Shown here one piece after another: positions 24,717 to 34,867 of a stretch of DNA of 64,000 nucleotides. Below the pieces are notes generated by a model. That model was not told the DNA's origin and searched no databases. It was given only the letters and a program-made list of their open reading frames with translations. Source of the stretch: a bacterium 1xD42-87 (lineage in GTDB: Bacteria > Bacillota > Clostridia > Lachnospirales > Lachnospiraceae); assembly GCA_003611805.1 (NCBI GenBank), contig RAYM01000013.1, positions 62,001 to 126,000 of the forward strand. Direction: 5' to 3'. Within the stretch, counting starts at the first letter, position 1. Every line of letters starts with the position of its first letter. The translations under genes were made by a program, and so were the position numbers.

Positions 24717-25733
24717 ATGGCAATTTTGGTGACAGGCGGCGCGGGGTATATCGGTTCCCACACGGTGGTGGAATTACAGAACGCCGGCTATGACGTGGTG
24801 GTCGTGGACAATCTGACGAACTCCAGCGAAAAGTCTCTTGAGAGAGTGGAGAAGATTACGGGAAAGCCCGTGAAGTTTTATAAGGCAGATATTTTGGACA
24901 GGGACGCTTTGGAGCAGGTATTTGCGAAGGAGCAGATCGACTCCTGCATTCATTTCGCGGGGCTTAAGGCGGTCGGCGAGTCTGTGCAGAAGCCTTGGGA
25001 ATACTACGAGAACAATATTGCCGGCACACTGACGCTGGTGGATGTAATGAGAAAGCACAATGTGAAGAATATCATTTTTTCCTCCTCAGCGACGGTTTAC
25101 GGCGATCCGGCGATGATTCCGATCACGGAGGAGTGCCCGAAAGGACAGTGCACCAACCCTTACGGCTGGACGAAATCCATGCTGGAGCAGATTCTCATGG
25201 ATATCCAGAAGGCGGATCCCGAGTGGAACGTAATCCTGCTTCGTTACTTTAACCCTATCGGCGCCCATAAGAGCGGCACCATGGGCGAGAACCCCAACGG
25301 CATCCCCAACAACCTGATGCCCTACATCACGCAGGTTGCGGTGGGCAAGCTGAAAGAGCTGGGCGTTTTCGGAAACGACTACGACACGCCGGATGGAACT
25401 GGCGTGCGCGACTATATCCATGTGGTAGACTTGGCGGTCGGTCACGTGAAAGCGCTGAAAAAGATCGAGGAAAAAGCGGGACTGTGTATTTACAATCTGG
25501 GAACCGGCGTGGGCTACAGCGTGCTTGATATCGTGAAGAATTTCGAGGAAGCTACCGGCGTGAAGATTCCTTATGTAATCAAGGAGAGAAGAGCGGGCGA
25601 TATCGCGACCTGCTACTCCAACGCGGATAAGGCGAAGCGGGAGCTCGGCTGGGAGGCGCAGTACGGCATCAAGGAGATGTGCGCGGATTCCTGGAGATGG
25701 CAGAGCAATAACCCGAACGGGTATGAGGATTAA
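24717..25733 (+). CDS. galE: UDP-glucose 4-epimerase
   Basis: 338 residues, standard length. Rossmann NAD site [11 protein letters not shown] at the N-terminus, the catalytic Ser/Thr region [10 protein letters not shown] and [10 protein letters not shown], holding the YxxxK pair, and the substrate loop NPIGAHKSG. It interconverts UDP-glucose and UDP-galactose and, in many Firmicutes, the N-acetyl forms. It has its own promoter and probably serves galactose use and glycan synthesis together with the pyrophosphorylase upstream. Confidence 0.95.
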   Translation: MAILVTGGAGYIGSHTVVELQNAGYDVVVVDNLTNSSEKSLERVEKITGKPVKFYKADILDRDALEQVFAKEQIDSCIHFAGLKAVGESVQKPWEYYENNIAGTLTLVDVMRKHNVKNIIFSSSATVYGDPAMIPITEECPKGQCTNPYGWTKSMLEQILMDIQKADPEWNVILLRYFNPIGAHKSGTMGENPNGIPNNLMPYITQVAVGKLKELGVFGNDYDTPDGTGVRDYIHVVDLAVGHVKALKKIEEKAGLCIYNLGTGVGYSVLDIVKNFEEATGVKIPYVIKERRAGDIATCYSNADKAKRELGWEAQYGIKEMCADSWRWQSNNPNGYED

Positions 25734-25756
25734 TATGGTATCTGATTGAAGCAGAA

Positions 25757-25813
25757 AGCGGGCGCAAACCCCGCTCTTCTGTATATGGAGGTTAACCCCG
25801 GTACTTTCCGGGG
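25757..25813. terminator. Paired hairpins between convergent genes
   Basis: AGCGGG/CCCGCT (25757-25775) and CCCCGG/CCGGGG (25796-25813) lie between galE and the convergent hemolysin III gene. They may end transcription from either side; the T-tracts are short. Confidence 0.45.
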
Positions 25814-25901
25814 AGGGGCGGTCTTTCTGGTTATATCTGCCTGGTACTTGCAAAGGAAAGGAGTATTCTACTTGGCACAGGGCTTATTATGGCGACTCCT
25901 G

Positions 25902-26552
25902 TCATGCCACATACAGATACATGAAAATAAAGTGGCAAATACTTCCGCCCATCACAAACAGATGGAAAATTTCGTGGGAGCCGAAATTCTTGTGTTTCGC
26001 GTTAAAGATGGGGAGTTTCAGCGCGTAGATCACGCCGCCCACCGTGTAGAAAATGCCGCCTGCGAGAAGCCACAGAAAGGCGCTTCTGGAAAGGGTGTCC
26101 CAAAGAGTGCCGAAAACGGCGAGGCATGCCCAGCCCATTGCGATGTACAGGATGGATGAAAACCACTTCGGGCAGGTGATCCAGCACATTTTAATCACCA
26201 TACCTACAATGGCGATGCCCCAGACTGCGGCGAGGAGCATATACCCGCGGCGGTCACCGAGGATCACCAGACAGACCGGGGTGTAGGAACCGGCGATCAG
26301 AACGAAAATCATCATGTGGTCCAGTTTGCGGAATACTTTCAAAATGCTGTCCTTTACGGTGACGCTGTGGTAGAGCGCGCTTGCGCCGTAGAGGGCAACC
26401 ATGCTGCATATAAATACGGCAAGCGCGATAAAGACGATGCGGTCTGCGTCCGTAGCGGCTTTCACCATAAGCGGCGTCGCTGCGATAATTGCCATCATCA
26501 TGCCGATAAAATGGGTGATGGCGCTTCCGGGTTCACGAATGGTAATCTGCAT
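25902..26552 (-). CDS. Hemolysin III family membrane protein
   Basis: 216 residues, seven membrane helices, matching the HlyIII/YqfA family (PAQR-related). Signature segments are EPGSAITHFIGMMMAI, ALYGASALYHSV, KLDHMMIFVLIAGSYTPV and HEIFHLFVMGGSICHFI; the conserved histidines form the family's metal site. The start at 26552 is 8 bases after AAGGAG; an in-frame ATG at 26582 lacks such a site. Despite the name, most members are not proven toxins and may be membrane hydrolases. Confidence 0.9.
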   Translation of the reverse strand: MQITIREPGSAITHFIGMMMAIIAATPLMVKAATDADRIVFIALAVFICSMVALYGASALYHSVTVKDSILKVFRKLDHMMIFVLIAGSYTPVCLVILGDRRGYMLLAAVWGIAIVGMVIKMCWITCPKWFSSILYIAMGWACLAVFGTLWDTLSRSAFLWLLAGGIFYTVGGVIYALKLPIFNAKHKNFGSHEIFHLFVMGGSICHFIFMYLYVA

Positions 26553-26741
26553 AAAATCAACTCCTTCAAAGAACATATTCACATCAAAACTCTGATATGT
26601 GGTTTTAAAAACTACGTGTAATATACTATGATACTACTACTTAATATGTGCAAAGTCAATCTCTTTATACACAAAATTTTATGCAGATTTCTTTTTGTTT
26701 TGGAAATATTGACGAAGGCAGGGAGAAAGAGCGGGGAAGTT

Positions 26742-27008
26742 TCAATCTTCCTCGATCACGTGAATTTCCAGAAAATCGAAATCAATTTCTTCTATAAAAT
26801 TATCCTGATGAAAACGCGCCTTGCTGTGCCGTTTAAACTCGGAGACGGTGCTTTCCAGCCAGATCGGCTTTCCCAGATCGAATTGCAGGCAGACTTCTTC
26901 CAGCGCGTCAAATACCTTGTGGGTGCGTGTTTCCTCTCGCCCGTCCTCGATCACGGTATCTTTTACCATGCGGTTGTCCTTAAATTCCTTTGCCCATAGA
27001 CGAAACAT
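26742..27008 (-). CDS. Conserved hypothetical protein, 88 residues
   Basis: Begins MFRLWAKEFKDNRMVKDTVI, and HKVFDALEEVCLQFDLGKP follows. It ends with an acidic FIEEIDFDFLEIHVIEED. I recall close relatives in other Lachnospiraceae, always without a function. It is soluble and mixed alpha/beta, with no cysteines that look like a metal site. It is separated from the hemolysin III gene by about 190 AT-rich bases and is likely transcribed alone. Confidence 0.75.
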   Translation of the reverse strand: MFRLWAKEFKDNRMVKDTVIEDGREETRTHKVFDALEEVCLQFDLGKPIWLESTVSEFKRHSKARFHQDNFIEEIDFDFLEIHVIEED

Positions 27009-27190
27009 ATCTTACCTCATCTTTCCGAGTTACATTTCAGCAGTCTGTATCGCTGTAACGATCGCTATATAAAATGTTCCCAAACTGCGATTTGCACCCT
27101 TCTATCAATATACAAAGCCCTGTGGCAAATGTAAAGCCCCGCTTCCTAAATGTTTTGTTGAAATTATTCGCCTGCAGAACGCAAATATTT

Positions 27191-27218
27191 TTGCATGGGC
27201 GTTTTTTTATGATATACT
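27191..27218 (+). promoter_or_regulatory. Promoter overlapping the start of the DUF6020-like gene
   Basis: TTGCAT (27191-27196) and TATACT (27213-27218) with a 16-base spacer. A transcript from here would begin around 27225, at the ATG itself. Confidence 0.5.
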
Positions 27219-27224
27219 GATGCC

Positions 27225-29249
27225 ATGAAAAACAGAAAGAAAATGTCATATACCCGGAAAACGGACATAAATATATTGTTAGTGGAAAATAAAAGGCTTT
27301 TTTGTTATGCCTTCCTCTGGGGGATTCCGTTAGCCATATCCTGTGTACTCGGATGGCGGCTTGTCCACGAAGGAACGGTATTTGGCGGCGGCGGTTCGGC
27401 GGCGGCTTATGTGGGCAGTTTTTTATTGTTCCTGCTGGAAGCGGCGGTTTTGTCTGTGCCTTCCGCTGCCTTTGCGGCGGTTGTCCTGCGCGGCGGAATA
27501 CGGAAATGCAGAGGGAGATCACCGGGTTTTGCGTCAGGAAAAGCGGCGGCGGGAACCTGCGGCATGGCTTTCGGGAAGACACAGAGAATGGGAAACGCGG
27601 TAGCAGGAAAGGAGAGTCCGGCAGTCGGCTATATAGCGGAAAGCTCACGGGTACGGCGTCCGGCATGGCAGATATGGATTTTTTACAGTCTGCTTATTTG
27701 CTTTTGCTGGCTGCCGATTTTTCTCGCCTATTATCCGTCGGTGTTTGCCTACGACGCGGAGGGGCAGCTTTATCAGGTATTGGCTTCGGACTACAGCACA
27801 CATCACCCGCTTCTGCATACCTTATTTCTGGGAGCCTTTTTCCGGCTGGGCATAGCGCTCGGTTCCTGCTCCGCGGGCATGGCTGTTCACTCGGCGGTGC
27901 AGATGGCGCTGATGGCGTGCGCTTTCGGATGGGCGCTTTCCTTTTTGTACCAAAGACGAGTTTCAGGTCTGGCACGAATGCTTCTGTTTCTTTTTTTTGC
28001 GTTTTTTCCCGCCAATTCTGTGTTGGCGGTGAGCACCACGAAAGATGTGCTCTTTGCCGCGTTGGTACTGATTTATACGCTGTGGTTGTACCGTGTGGTG
28101 TGCGGAGGAAACGCGGGGAGCGGATGGAGCGCGGCGGATGCGATGTCCGTGCGGGGTAAGGCGGTGCGCGGAAGGCGGTCTGCGGACGGAAAAGAAATAG
28201 CGTCCTGTATGTTCTGGGCTGTTCTCATGCTTCTGTTTCGGAACAATGCGGTGTACGCCTTTGTGGTCAGCGTGCCGGTTGTGTACATCGGGCTCGGTGG
28301 GAAAAAACGGCGCAGGGAAAGAGGCGCGCAGGAGACGGGACAGCAGAGCGGAGAGGAAGCGCGGGACAAAAAGGTGGGAATTGAGAGCGGAGACGGGGAA
28401 CAGGGTGAGGAAGCGGGAGAGCGGAATGCAGCCCGTGGAGGCTTGACGCGAAAGCATTATCTGTGTATGGCACTGCTTACGCTTGTACTGTACGGCGTCT
28501 GCGCTTATGCGCTAAAGACCGTCACCCACGCGCAAAGCGGCAGTCCGCGGGAAATGTTGAGCGTGCCGCTGCAGCAGATGGCGCGCACCAGAGTGAAAGC
28601 GGAAGACAAAATTGCCCCGTCCCTGCGGCAGGAACTGGATAAGTATATTTCCGCCGAATGGGTTTTTGCGGCGTACAATCCCCATCTGGCGGACCCGGTG
28701 AAAAGCCGTGCGGTGATTCACGATGACCCTGCGGGGCTGATTCAGACATGGGTAAAGCTGGGACTGAAGCATCCGGCAATTTACAGTGACGCTTTTCTCG
28801 ATAATTCGCTGGGATTATGGTATCTGTGGGACACCTCCCATGCGCAGGTGTACGGGATCGGTACGGAGAGCGGCTTCGGCTATCTCTCTACGGATAACCG
28901 CGCGATGCCTGCCGGATTCGAGATCGTGGAACACAGCCTGATTCCGAAACTGCGTGCCTTTATGGAAAAGATAGTATCGGATAATGCGTACAGTGAGATA
29001 CCTGTGATCAGACTCCTGTTTGCACCGGCGCTGTACTGGTGGCTTCTGTACTTGTACATTGTGGCGGCTCTTTACAGGAAAAACTATCGGAAGATACTGC
29101 CCGTTGTATTCCTTACGGCATATTGTCTGACGCTTTTGCTGTCGCCGACGGTGCTGGTACGGTATAGCTACCCGCTGATGGTGACGATTCCCGTCTTACT
29201 GCCATGTCTTTTATCAGGTGCGGAGCGGGAAAGTGAAAATACACAATAA
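27225..29249 (+). CDS. DUF6020-like multi-pass membrane protein (GT-C glycosyltransferase-like)
   Basis: 674 residues with about 10-12 membrane helices. The conserved region from about 145 reads WLPIFLAYYPSVFAYDAEGQ, then THHPLLHTLFLGAFF and FFAFFPANSVLAVSTTKDVL. It resembles DUF6020/GT-C enzymes that use lipid-linked sugars, with an acidic loop after the first core helix. Two hydrophilic basic insertions (about 90-140 and 350-405) are strain-variable-looking and richer in GC. No ribosome binding site precedes 27225, and the promoter overlaps it. An ATG at 27243 is a possible alternative start with a weak AGAAAG site. Confidence 0.7.
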   Translation: MKNRKKMSYTRKTDINILLVENKRLFCYAFLWGIPLAISCVLGWRLVHEGTVFGGGGSAAAYVGSFLLFLLEAAVLSVPSAAFAAVVLRGGIRKCRGRSPGFASGKAAAGTCGMAFGKTQRMGNAVAGKESPAVGYIAESSRVRRPAWQIWIFYSLLICFCWLPIFLAYYPSVFAYDAEGQLYQVLASDYSTHHPLLHTLFLGAFFRLGIALGSCSAGMAVHSAVQMALMACAFGWALSFLYQRRVSGLARMLLFLFFAFFPANSVLAVSTTKDVLFAALVLIYTLWLYRVVCGGNAGSGWSAADAMSVRGKAVRGRRSADGKEIASCMFWAVLMLLFRNNAVYAFVVSVPVVYIGLGGKKRRRERGAQETGQQSGEEARDKKVGIESGDGEQGEEAGERNAARGGLTRKHYLCMALLTLVLYGVCAYALKTVTHAQSGSPREMLSVPLQQMARTRVKAEDKIAPSLRQELDKYISAEWVFAAYNPHLADPVKSRAVIHDDPAGLIQTWVKLGLKHPAIYSDAFLDNSLGLWYLWDTSHAQVYGIGTESGFGYLSTDNRAMPAGFEIVEHSLIPKLRAFMEKIVSDNAYSEIPVIRLLFAPALYWWLLYLYIVAALYRKNYRKILPVVFLTAYCLTLLLSPTVLVRYSYPLMVTIPVLLPCLLSGAERESENTQ

Positions 29250-29303
29250 ATTATTAAATAATTCGAAAATCTTGTGTAATATACACATTTTGAAGAGGAA
29301 GTA

Positions 29304-29312
29304 TGGTATAAT
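29304..29312 (+). promoter_or_regulatory. Extended -10 promoter of the alarmone synthetase gene
   Basis: TGGTATAAT at 29304-29312 is an extended -10; no clear -35. The start codon at 29402 is 90 bases downstream. Confidence 0.5.
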
Positions 29313-29401
29313 ATACGCGATGGAAATGAGCAGCGCGCACTGCGAATGGCGCGGCAGAGAATGCAACGGAATGCGAAATAATAATTCGGGGGATTCTTGA
29401 A

Positions 29402-30052
29402 ATGGAAGTAGTAGTTGATAGAGAGAAAGACGGCGATATAGACAGTTGGAAAGAGGTACAGCTGATTTATAATTCCGCCTTGAAGCAGATTTCCACGAAG
29501 CTGGAAATTTTGAACGATGAGTTTCAGCATGTGCACAGATACAATCCGATCGAGCATATCAAGTGGCGCATTAAGACGCCGGAGAGCATCGTGAAGAAGC
29601 TGAAAAAGCATGGCTATGAATCTACCATAGACAATATGGTGAACCATGTCAATGACATCGCGGGTATCCGTGTGATCTGTTCCTTTGCGTCGGATATCTA
29701 TCAGATCGCGGAGATGATCAGCAACCAGAGTGACATTCGTGTCATATCTGTGAAGGACTATATCGTAAACCCGAAGGCAAGCGGGTATAAGAGCTATCAC
29801 ATGCTGGTGACAGTGCCGGTTTATCTCTCTGACAGGATTGCGGACACGAAAGTGGAGATTCAGATCCGTACGGTGGCGATGGATTTCTGGGCGAGTCTGG
29901 AGCACAAGATCCATTATAAGTTTGAGGGAAACGCGCCGGAGCACATCAAGGAGCAGCTTGTGGAATGCGCGCAGATGGTTTCCGCGTTGGATGCGAGAAT
30001 GATGTCGCTGAATGAAGAGATCCAGCATATCGAACAGGAAAGCGAAGAGTAA
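29402..30052 (+). CDS. Small alarmone synthetase (RelA/SpoT domain, YjbM-like)
   Basis: 216 residues, only the synthetase domain, so this is a small alarmone synthetase rather than a full Rel enzyme. Motifs are IKTPESIVKKLKKHG (ATP/substrate region), NDIAGIRVICSF (with the Mg-binding Asp), KDYIVNPKASGYKSYH and VEIQIRTVAMDFWASLEHK. It transfers pyrophosphate from ATP to GDP/GTP to make (p)ppGpp. A helical tail from about 185 fits the tetramerising C-terminus of this class. The start is preceded by GGGGGA. Confidence 0.9.
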   Translation: MEVVVDREKDGDIDSWKEVQLIYNSALKQISTKLEILNDEFQHVHRYNPIEHIKWRIKTPESIVKKLKKHGYESTIDNMVNHVNDIAGIRVICSFASDIYQIAEMISNQSDIRVISVKDYIVNPKASGYKSYHMLVTVPVYLSDRIADTKVEIQIRTVAMDFWASLEHKIHYKFEGNAPEHIKEQLVECAQMVSALDARMMSLNEEIQHIEQESEE

Positions 30053-30095
30053 GGGAAATTTCCAAAGGTACTTCAGAGAGGGAGTGGTGACTCCT

Positions 30096-30207
30096 GTGTC
30101 GAAAATTTTGGTTGTGGAGGATGACCTGACCCTGAATGCGTGACTGTGTCTTACGCCGGACGGGGCGGGTTATCTTTTTGTCATGGACTGCACTTGCGAT
30201 AAAGCCT
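30096..30207 (+). pseudogene. Response regulator N-terminal remnant
   Basis: A GTG after GGGAG opens VSKILVVEDDLTLNA, the start of an OmpR-type receiver domain with its acidic pocket, then TGA at 30141. The same frame resumes with LCLTPDGAGYLFVMDCTCDKA, which looks like the next receiver helix. Nothing of the phosphorylation site or DNA-binding half remains. Confidence 0.65.
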
Positions 30208-30325
30208 CGGCAGATGTTAAAGAGTGAACAGCTTGCTATGCGCGTCCATTTATGCTATGATTTTGACTATACTATCTTTTAAGTATATTTGGAGCCTTGG
30301 GGGCGGAAAGGTACGGTTATAAAGA

Positions 30326-32005
30326 ATGAAAAAGGCAATCAATCAATCTACGCTGACAACGATCCTGAATGTCGGCTCGATCTGCGCACTGCTGCTTATG
30401 CTGGTGCTTTTGGTTACATACAGTGATGTAAGCCGGGAGTTGGAGCGTGCCAACGAGGACCGCTTTGAGCTGACTTATAACGCCAACCGTTTTATGAACG
30501 GTTCCGCCTATCTGACCAATGAAGTGCGCGCCTACGCATCCACCGGGAATCAGGAGCATTACGACAATTACTGGAACGAAGTCAACACCTTGAAAAACAG
30601 GGATATCGGTGTGGCGGCCATGCAGGAAATCGGTATCACGAACGAAGAACAGAAGATGATTGACGATATGTACGGCCTCTCCAATCAGCTGGTTCCCCTG
30701 GAGGAACAGGCGATGAAGCAGGTGCAGGCAGGTGAGCAGAGCGCCGCTGTCGACTACGTTTACGGTGAGGAGTACAAGGATTCCATCACAAAGATTAATG
30801 CGCTGAAGGAACAGTTTCTGGCAACTCTGGATGCGAGAACCCTCCAGAAGGTGGATGCACTCACCCATTCCAGCAGCATGATTCGGTTTCTGATGGTGAT
30901 TGCCCTGGCTATGGTGGGCACGCTCCAGCTGATCAGTATGTGGGTGATACGCAGGAAGATCTTGCGCCCTGTCATCGCCGTGCGCGACCAGATGGGGGAA
31001 ATCTCTCAGGGAAATCTTTCGGCGGCGTTTGGTTTTCGTTCCGACACGTCAGAGATTGGTATGCTGGTAGCTTCCATCCATGAGACCAAGGGAGAACTGA
31101 AAAAATATATCTCGGATATTGACAATAAGCTTTCGGAGATGGCGCAGGGCAATATGAATCTGTCCATCGACAGCAGCTACCGGGGAGAGTTTTTACCGAT
31201 ACAGGATGCCATGCGCCAGATTCTGGACGGGCTCAATGACGCTTTAAGCCGGATTCATCAGACCGCAGGGAAGGTTTCCGACAGATCCGAGCGGATGGCT
31301 GTCAGCGCACAGACCCTGTCCGACGGCGCGGTTCAGCAGGCGGCCGCTGTGGAAGAACTCTCTGCCGGCATTCAGGATATTTCCGGTCAGGTGAAACGCA
31401 CTTCCAAGGATGCGGACAATGCCCGCAAATCGGCGGTGGAGACGGAGAGCCAGCTTGCCGTGTGCAGTCAGAAAATGGATGCGCTGTCATCTGCGATCGC
31501 CGATATTTCGGAATCATCGGATCAGATCAGCGGTATCATCAAGACCATAGAAGATATTTCATTCCAGACCAACATTCTGGCGTTGAACGCTTCCGTTGAG
31601 GCAGCCAGGGTCGGAGCCGCAGGAAAAGGGTTTGCGGTGGTTGCGAACGAAGTGCAGCAGCTTGCCGCCAAAAGCGCGGAGTCTGCCAAGAATATTACGG
31701 ATCTGATTGTCAACTCTGTCCGGCTTGTCCAGTATGGCACTTCTCTGTCCGGGGAAACCATGACGGCGCTTACCAATGTGGTTTCCAGTTCCAGACAGTC
31801 GGCTGAGCTGGTGGAACACATTGCGGATTCTGCCAAACAGCAGGCGGAATCTTTAAGCCAGCTGACGGAGGGAATGGAAAATATTTCCGCAGTTGTGCAG
31901 ACCAATGCCAACACGGCGGAGGAGTCGGCGTCCTCCGCGCAGGAGCTTCACCACCATGCGGAGAGGCTGCAGGCGGCAGTGCGGCATTTCCAACTTCGGG
32001 GCTAG
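30326..32005 (+). CDS. Methyl-accepting chemotaxis protein
   Basis: 559 residues. There is an N-terminal membrane helix (about 10-30), an extracellular four-helix-type sensor (30-190), a second helix (about 190-212) and a HAMP domain. The signalling coiled coil peaks at [20 protein letters not shown], followed by the hairpin [15 protein letters not shown]. It relays a ligand signal to CheA/CheW at the cell pole. No other chemotaxis or flagellar genes are in the window, so the partner kinase is elsewhere. A strong terminator follows (32035). Confidence 0.92.
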   Translation: MKKAINQSTLTTILNVGSICALLLMLVLLVTYSDVSRELERANEDRFELTYNANRFMNGSAYLTNEVRAYASTGNQEHYDNYWNEVNTLKNRDIGVAAMQEIGITNEEQKMIDDMYGLSNQLVPLEEQAMKQVQAGEQSAAVDYVYGEEYKDSITKINALKEQFLATLDARTLQKVDALTHSSSMIRFLMVIALAMVGTLQLISMWVIRRKILRPVIAVRDQMGEISQGNLSAAFGFRSDTSEIGMLVASIHETKGELKKYISDIDNKLSEMAQGNMNLSIDSSYRGEFLPIQDAMRQILDGLNDALSRIHQTAGKVSDRSERMAVSAQTLSDGAVQQAAAVEELSAGIQDISGQVKRTSKDADNARKSAVETESQLAVCSQKMDALSSAIADISESSDQISGIIKTIEDISFQTNILALNASVEAARVGAAGKGFAVVANEVQQLAAKSAESAKNITDLIVNSVRLVQYGTSLSGETMTALTNVVSSSRQSAELVEHIADSAKQQAESLSQLTEGMENISAVVQTNANTAEESASSAQELHHHAERLQAAVRHFQLRG

Positions 32006-32034
32006 ACATTCGGCCGGATCATAGAGATACTGAC

Positions 32035-32072
32035 AGACGGTATGGGAAAGGTTACCTGTGCCGTCTTTTTTT
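32035..32072 (+). terminator. Terminator of the chemoreceptor gene
   Basis: AGACGG (32035-32040) pairs with CCGTCT (32061-32066), the stem extending to 8 bp, with a run of seven to eight T. Confidence 0.8.
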
Positions 32073-32086
32073 ATGTCTGTATTCTT

Positions 32087-32242
32087 ATCAGATTAGAGAA
32101 AAATCACACCAATATGAAACTGTTGGAAATTTCATGGGAAGTAGGATATGAGAGTGCCAACTATTTCAGCGCCGTATTCAAAAAGGTGATGGGGATGACG
32201 CCGTCCGCATATAGGCAGGGGCATGTTCCGAATGAGTTCTGA
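32087..32242 (+). pseudogene. AraC-family regulator C-terminal remnant
   Basis: The reading frame shows MKLLEISWEVGYESANYFSA then VFKKVMGMTPSAYRQ and stop, the second helix-turn-helix and closing P.xYR of AraC regulators. The N-terminal part is missing and a terminator lies just upstream, so this is a fragment. The following 32243-32629 has no gene: it holds small hairpins (for example AGTTGT/ACAACT near 32350) and an AT-rich stretch. Confidence 0.65.
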
Positions 32243-32629
32243 CAGATGTGGCGCGTATAAGCAGAGATTCGAAATGCGCCTTTTAAATGAGGAGTGCCCA
32301 GGCACCTTTCGGCACCCGGGCTATTATGAAAAAATTTATCTATGTGTGTAGTTGTTATACGACAACTCGTGTTGTTTTTGTATAAACTAAGTATACTTCT
32401 GAAATGTGAATAAATTATGAATGAACTGTAAAGTTATAGTAAATATTTCTAAATATGTAAAAAGTGAGGATAAAAATATATGCAAGTTGCACAATGAAAT
32501 ACGGGGAGGGAGAGAAAGAGAAGGCGCTCTCTGTTTTCGCTGTTGTCATAAAAGCTGAAAGATGTTAAAATGCAGACATGGTTTTTCTGTTTTGTGGCAA
32601 ACATAAAGACAAAGGAAACGGAGATTAAA

Positions 32630-33151
32630 ATGGATACTTTTATAGATAAGCTGGCACAGAAGAAAAACGCGCAGGAGATGATCCGCGCTAATTCCGCAGC
32701 GGAGGCGGCGAAGATGGATCAGATGCAGAAACAGATGAAGGCATACGATGAGCTGATGCAGGAGATCCGCCGGGTGAACATCAAGACTGCGGAGAATGTG
32801 GACAATGTGCAGGGCGTCCTGTCACAGTGCATGGAAAAATTGACTGCCCTGGAGACGGAGAACGTGCAGGCAGAAGATGTGGAAAAGCAGCTTGCCGGGA
32901 TTAAAACTCTTCTTGAGGAAAGACTAACGCAGTCCGAGGAGTTCGTGCACAGGGAAAATGTAAAGGTTTACCGGAATGTGCAGGCGGCGTTCACGGAAGA
33001 ACTTGCAAAGCAGAATGAACCGATGAAAACGGCAAAAGGGCGGGGGACGCCCCTCTGGCTCTCCATTGTAATTCTTGTGGGCGTGCTAGTTGATATCGCA
33101 GTCACCCTGATTCCGCTTGTTCTGAATATGACGAATGTAAAGCTGTTTTGA
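32630..33151 (+). CDS. Coiled-coil protein with C-terminal membrane anchor, unknown function
   Basis: 173 residues. Residues 1-140 are charged and helical with heptad-like spacing (MDQMQKQMKAYDELMQEIRR). A single hydrophobic segment LWLSIVILVGVLVDIAVTLI near the end suggests tail anchoring. The ATG at 32630 is 6 bases after GGAG; the longer frame from 32570 has no ribosome binding site. I know no named family. It sits just upstream of a cell wall hydrolase, which does not by itself define a role. Confidence 0.7.
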   Translation: MDTFIDKLAQKKNAQEMIRANSAAEAAKMDQMQKQMKAYDELMQEIRRVNIKTAENVDNVQGVLSQCMEKLTALETENVQAEDVEKQLAGIKTLLEERLTQSEEFVHRENVKVYRNVQAAFTEELAKQNEPMKTAKGRGTPLWLSIVILVGVLVDIAVTLIPLVLNMTNVKLF

Positions 33152-33198
33152 GGTCAAGCTGAAAACAGACCGCCGGAAGACAGTTGAATTTTATTATT

Positions 33199-34782
33199 AT
33201 GAAAATATTGAGCAGACATTATAAAAAAATGAAAATTGCATATATTAAGGTTGCGGCGCTTGCGTGCGTTGCCGCCGCCTTTTTCCTGCCCAATATGCAG
33301 ACGCTTGAAAGCGACGGGGACAACCTCTTTACGGTGTACCTGAACGGGATGCAGGTGGGCGTGCTGGGAGATATCGAGGAAGCGGACGAGTGCCTGATCG
33401 CGGCGAGAAAGACGCTTGCGGCAAGCAGTGATGAAATGGTGCTTGCGGAGAGCGATCTGAGCTGGGAAGGACGGGAAGTGCTTTGGGGCGCTGTGGATGA
33501 CAGGGATGTCATAGTATCCAACATGCTCACCGCCCTGCGGGGCAGTGTAAAGGAAACACTGAACCGCTCCTATACCGTAAAGATCAACGAGTATACGGTG
33601 AACCTGGCGAGTACACAGGAAGTGCTTGCGCTTTTGCAGGCATCTATCAGGAAATACGACAGTGGCAATCACTATTACGCGGATCTGGTTATGGATTCCA
33701 GCAGGGAACTGAATGTGCTGACGACGCAGATTTATTCCGCGAAAGAGCAGAAGGAAGAGGAGGAAGAAGCGGAGGAGGTTATGACCAGCGCGGGGATTCA
33801 CGCGGTGTTGGATGATATTTTTGAGGATATCGAACCTGCTTCGGAGAAAGAATTTTCAGATTATGAACTGGGGCTTCTGGCGCTTGATTTCGGCGATACG
33901 GTAGAAGTGGTGGAGTCTTACCTGTTGGACTACGAACTGACGCCGCTTTCGCAGGCGATTGAAGAGGTGACCAAGGATCAGGAAAAGGAACAGATTTATG
34001 AGGTGGTTGCCGGTGATACGCTTTCACAGATTGCCGAGAAAAATGAGATACCGTTAGATGAGCTGATCGCCATGAACGAGACGATAGAGGATGAAAATTC
34101 CACGATCCGTGTGGGTGATGAGTTGATTGTTACCGTGCCTGAACCGGAACTGTCCGTGGAGCGTACGGAGCAGATGTATTATGAAGAGGATTACGAGGCG
34201 GACATAGTCTATGTAGACAACGACGACTGGTACACGAACCAGACGCAGACTCTGCAGGAGCCTTCGGCGGGTCATCGCAAGGTGGTGGCGGATGTGTCCT
34301 ATCGCAATAATGAGGAGGTTTCACGGGAGATCCTGAAAGAGGAGATCACTTATGCGGCTGTGCCCAAAATCGTGGAGCGCGGCACGAAGATTCCGCCTAC
34401 CTATATTAAGCCGATTTCGGGAGGAAGGCTTTCTTCCCAGTTCGGCAGACGAAAAGCGCCTACCAGAAGAGCGAGCACCTATCATAAAGGTGTGGACTGG
34501 GCGACTCCTGTCGGGACTGCGGTTATGGCATCCTGCGCGGGAACGGTTTCTAGAGCCGGATGGGGCAGCGGTTACGGCTATGTGGTCTACATTAACCATG
34601 CGGACGGCAGACAGACCCGCTATGGTCATTTGAGCAAAGTGCTGGTAAAACAGGGGCAGACCGTGAGCCAGGGGCAGAAGATTGCCCTGAGCGGCAACAC
34701 GGGCGTAAGTACAGGACCGCATATTCACTTTGAAATCCTCATAAACGGGACGCAGGTGAACCCGTTTGACTACCTGAATTAA
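33199..34782 (+). CDS. LysM-G5-M23 cell wall endopeptidase
   Basis: About 527 residues: an N-terminal membrane segment, an extracellular region, a LysM motif (YEVVAGDTLSQIAEKNEIPL, about 268-315), a G5-like domain (about 365-400) and an M23 peptidase domain (from about 410). The zinc ligands are visible: HKGVDW, HLSK and HIHFE. It cuts peptide cross-links in peptidoglycan. The start is uncertain: ATG 33199 has no good site, TTG 33184 follows GGAAGA, and ATG 33229 is also possible. murA follows, fitting a cell wall neighbourhood. Confidence 0.88.
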   Translation: MKILSRHYKKMKIAYIKVAALACVAAAFFLPNMQTLESDGDNLFTVYLNGMQVGVLGDIEEADECLIAARKTLAASSDEMVLAESDLSWEGREVLWGAVDDRDVIVSNMLTALRGSVKETLNRSYTVKINEYTVNLASTQEVLALLQASIRKYDSGNHYYADLVMDSSRELNVLTTQIYSAKEQKEEEEEAEEVMTSAGIHAVLDDIFEDIEPASEKEFSDYELGLLALDFGDTVEVVESYLLDYELTPLSQAIEEVTKDQEKEQIYEVVAGDTLSQIAEKNEIPLDELIAMNETIEDENSTIRVGDELIVTVPEPELSVERTEQMYYEEDYEADIVYVDNDDWYTNQTQTLQEPSAGHRKVVADVSYRNNEEVSREILKEEITYAAVPKIVERGTKIPPTYIKPISGGRLSSQFGRRKAPTRRASTYHKGVDWATPVGTAVMASCAGTVSRAGWGSGYGYVVYINHADGRQTRYGHLSKVLVKQGQTVSQGQKIALSGNTGVSTGPHIHFEILINGTQVNPFDYLN

Positions 34783-34790
34783 CAGTGGGG

Positions 34791-34818
34791 TTTACAAACC
34801 TCCGAAATCTGGTATACT
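34791..34818 (+). promoter_or_regulatory. Promoter of murA
   Basis: TTTACA (34791-34796) and TATACT (34813-34818), 16-base spacer, with TG one base before the -10 (TGGTATACT), an extended -10. Confidence 0.7.
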
Positions 34819-34867
34819 GTATTTTAATGTTTGAGTTTTTTCTTGAAAGAAAGGCAAGTAAACATAG

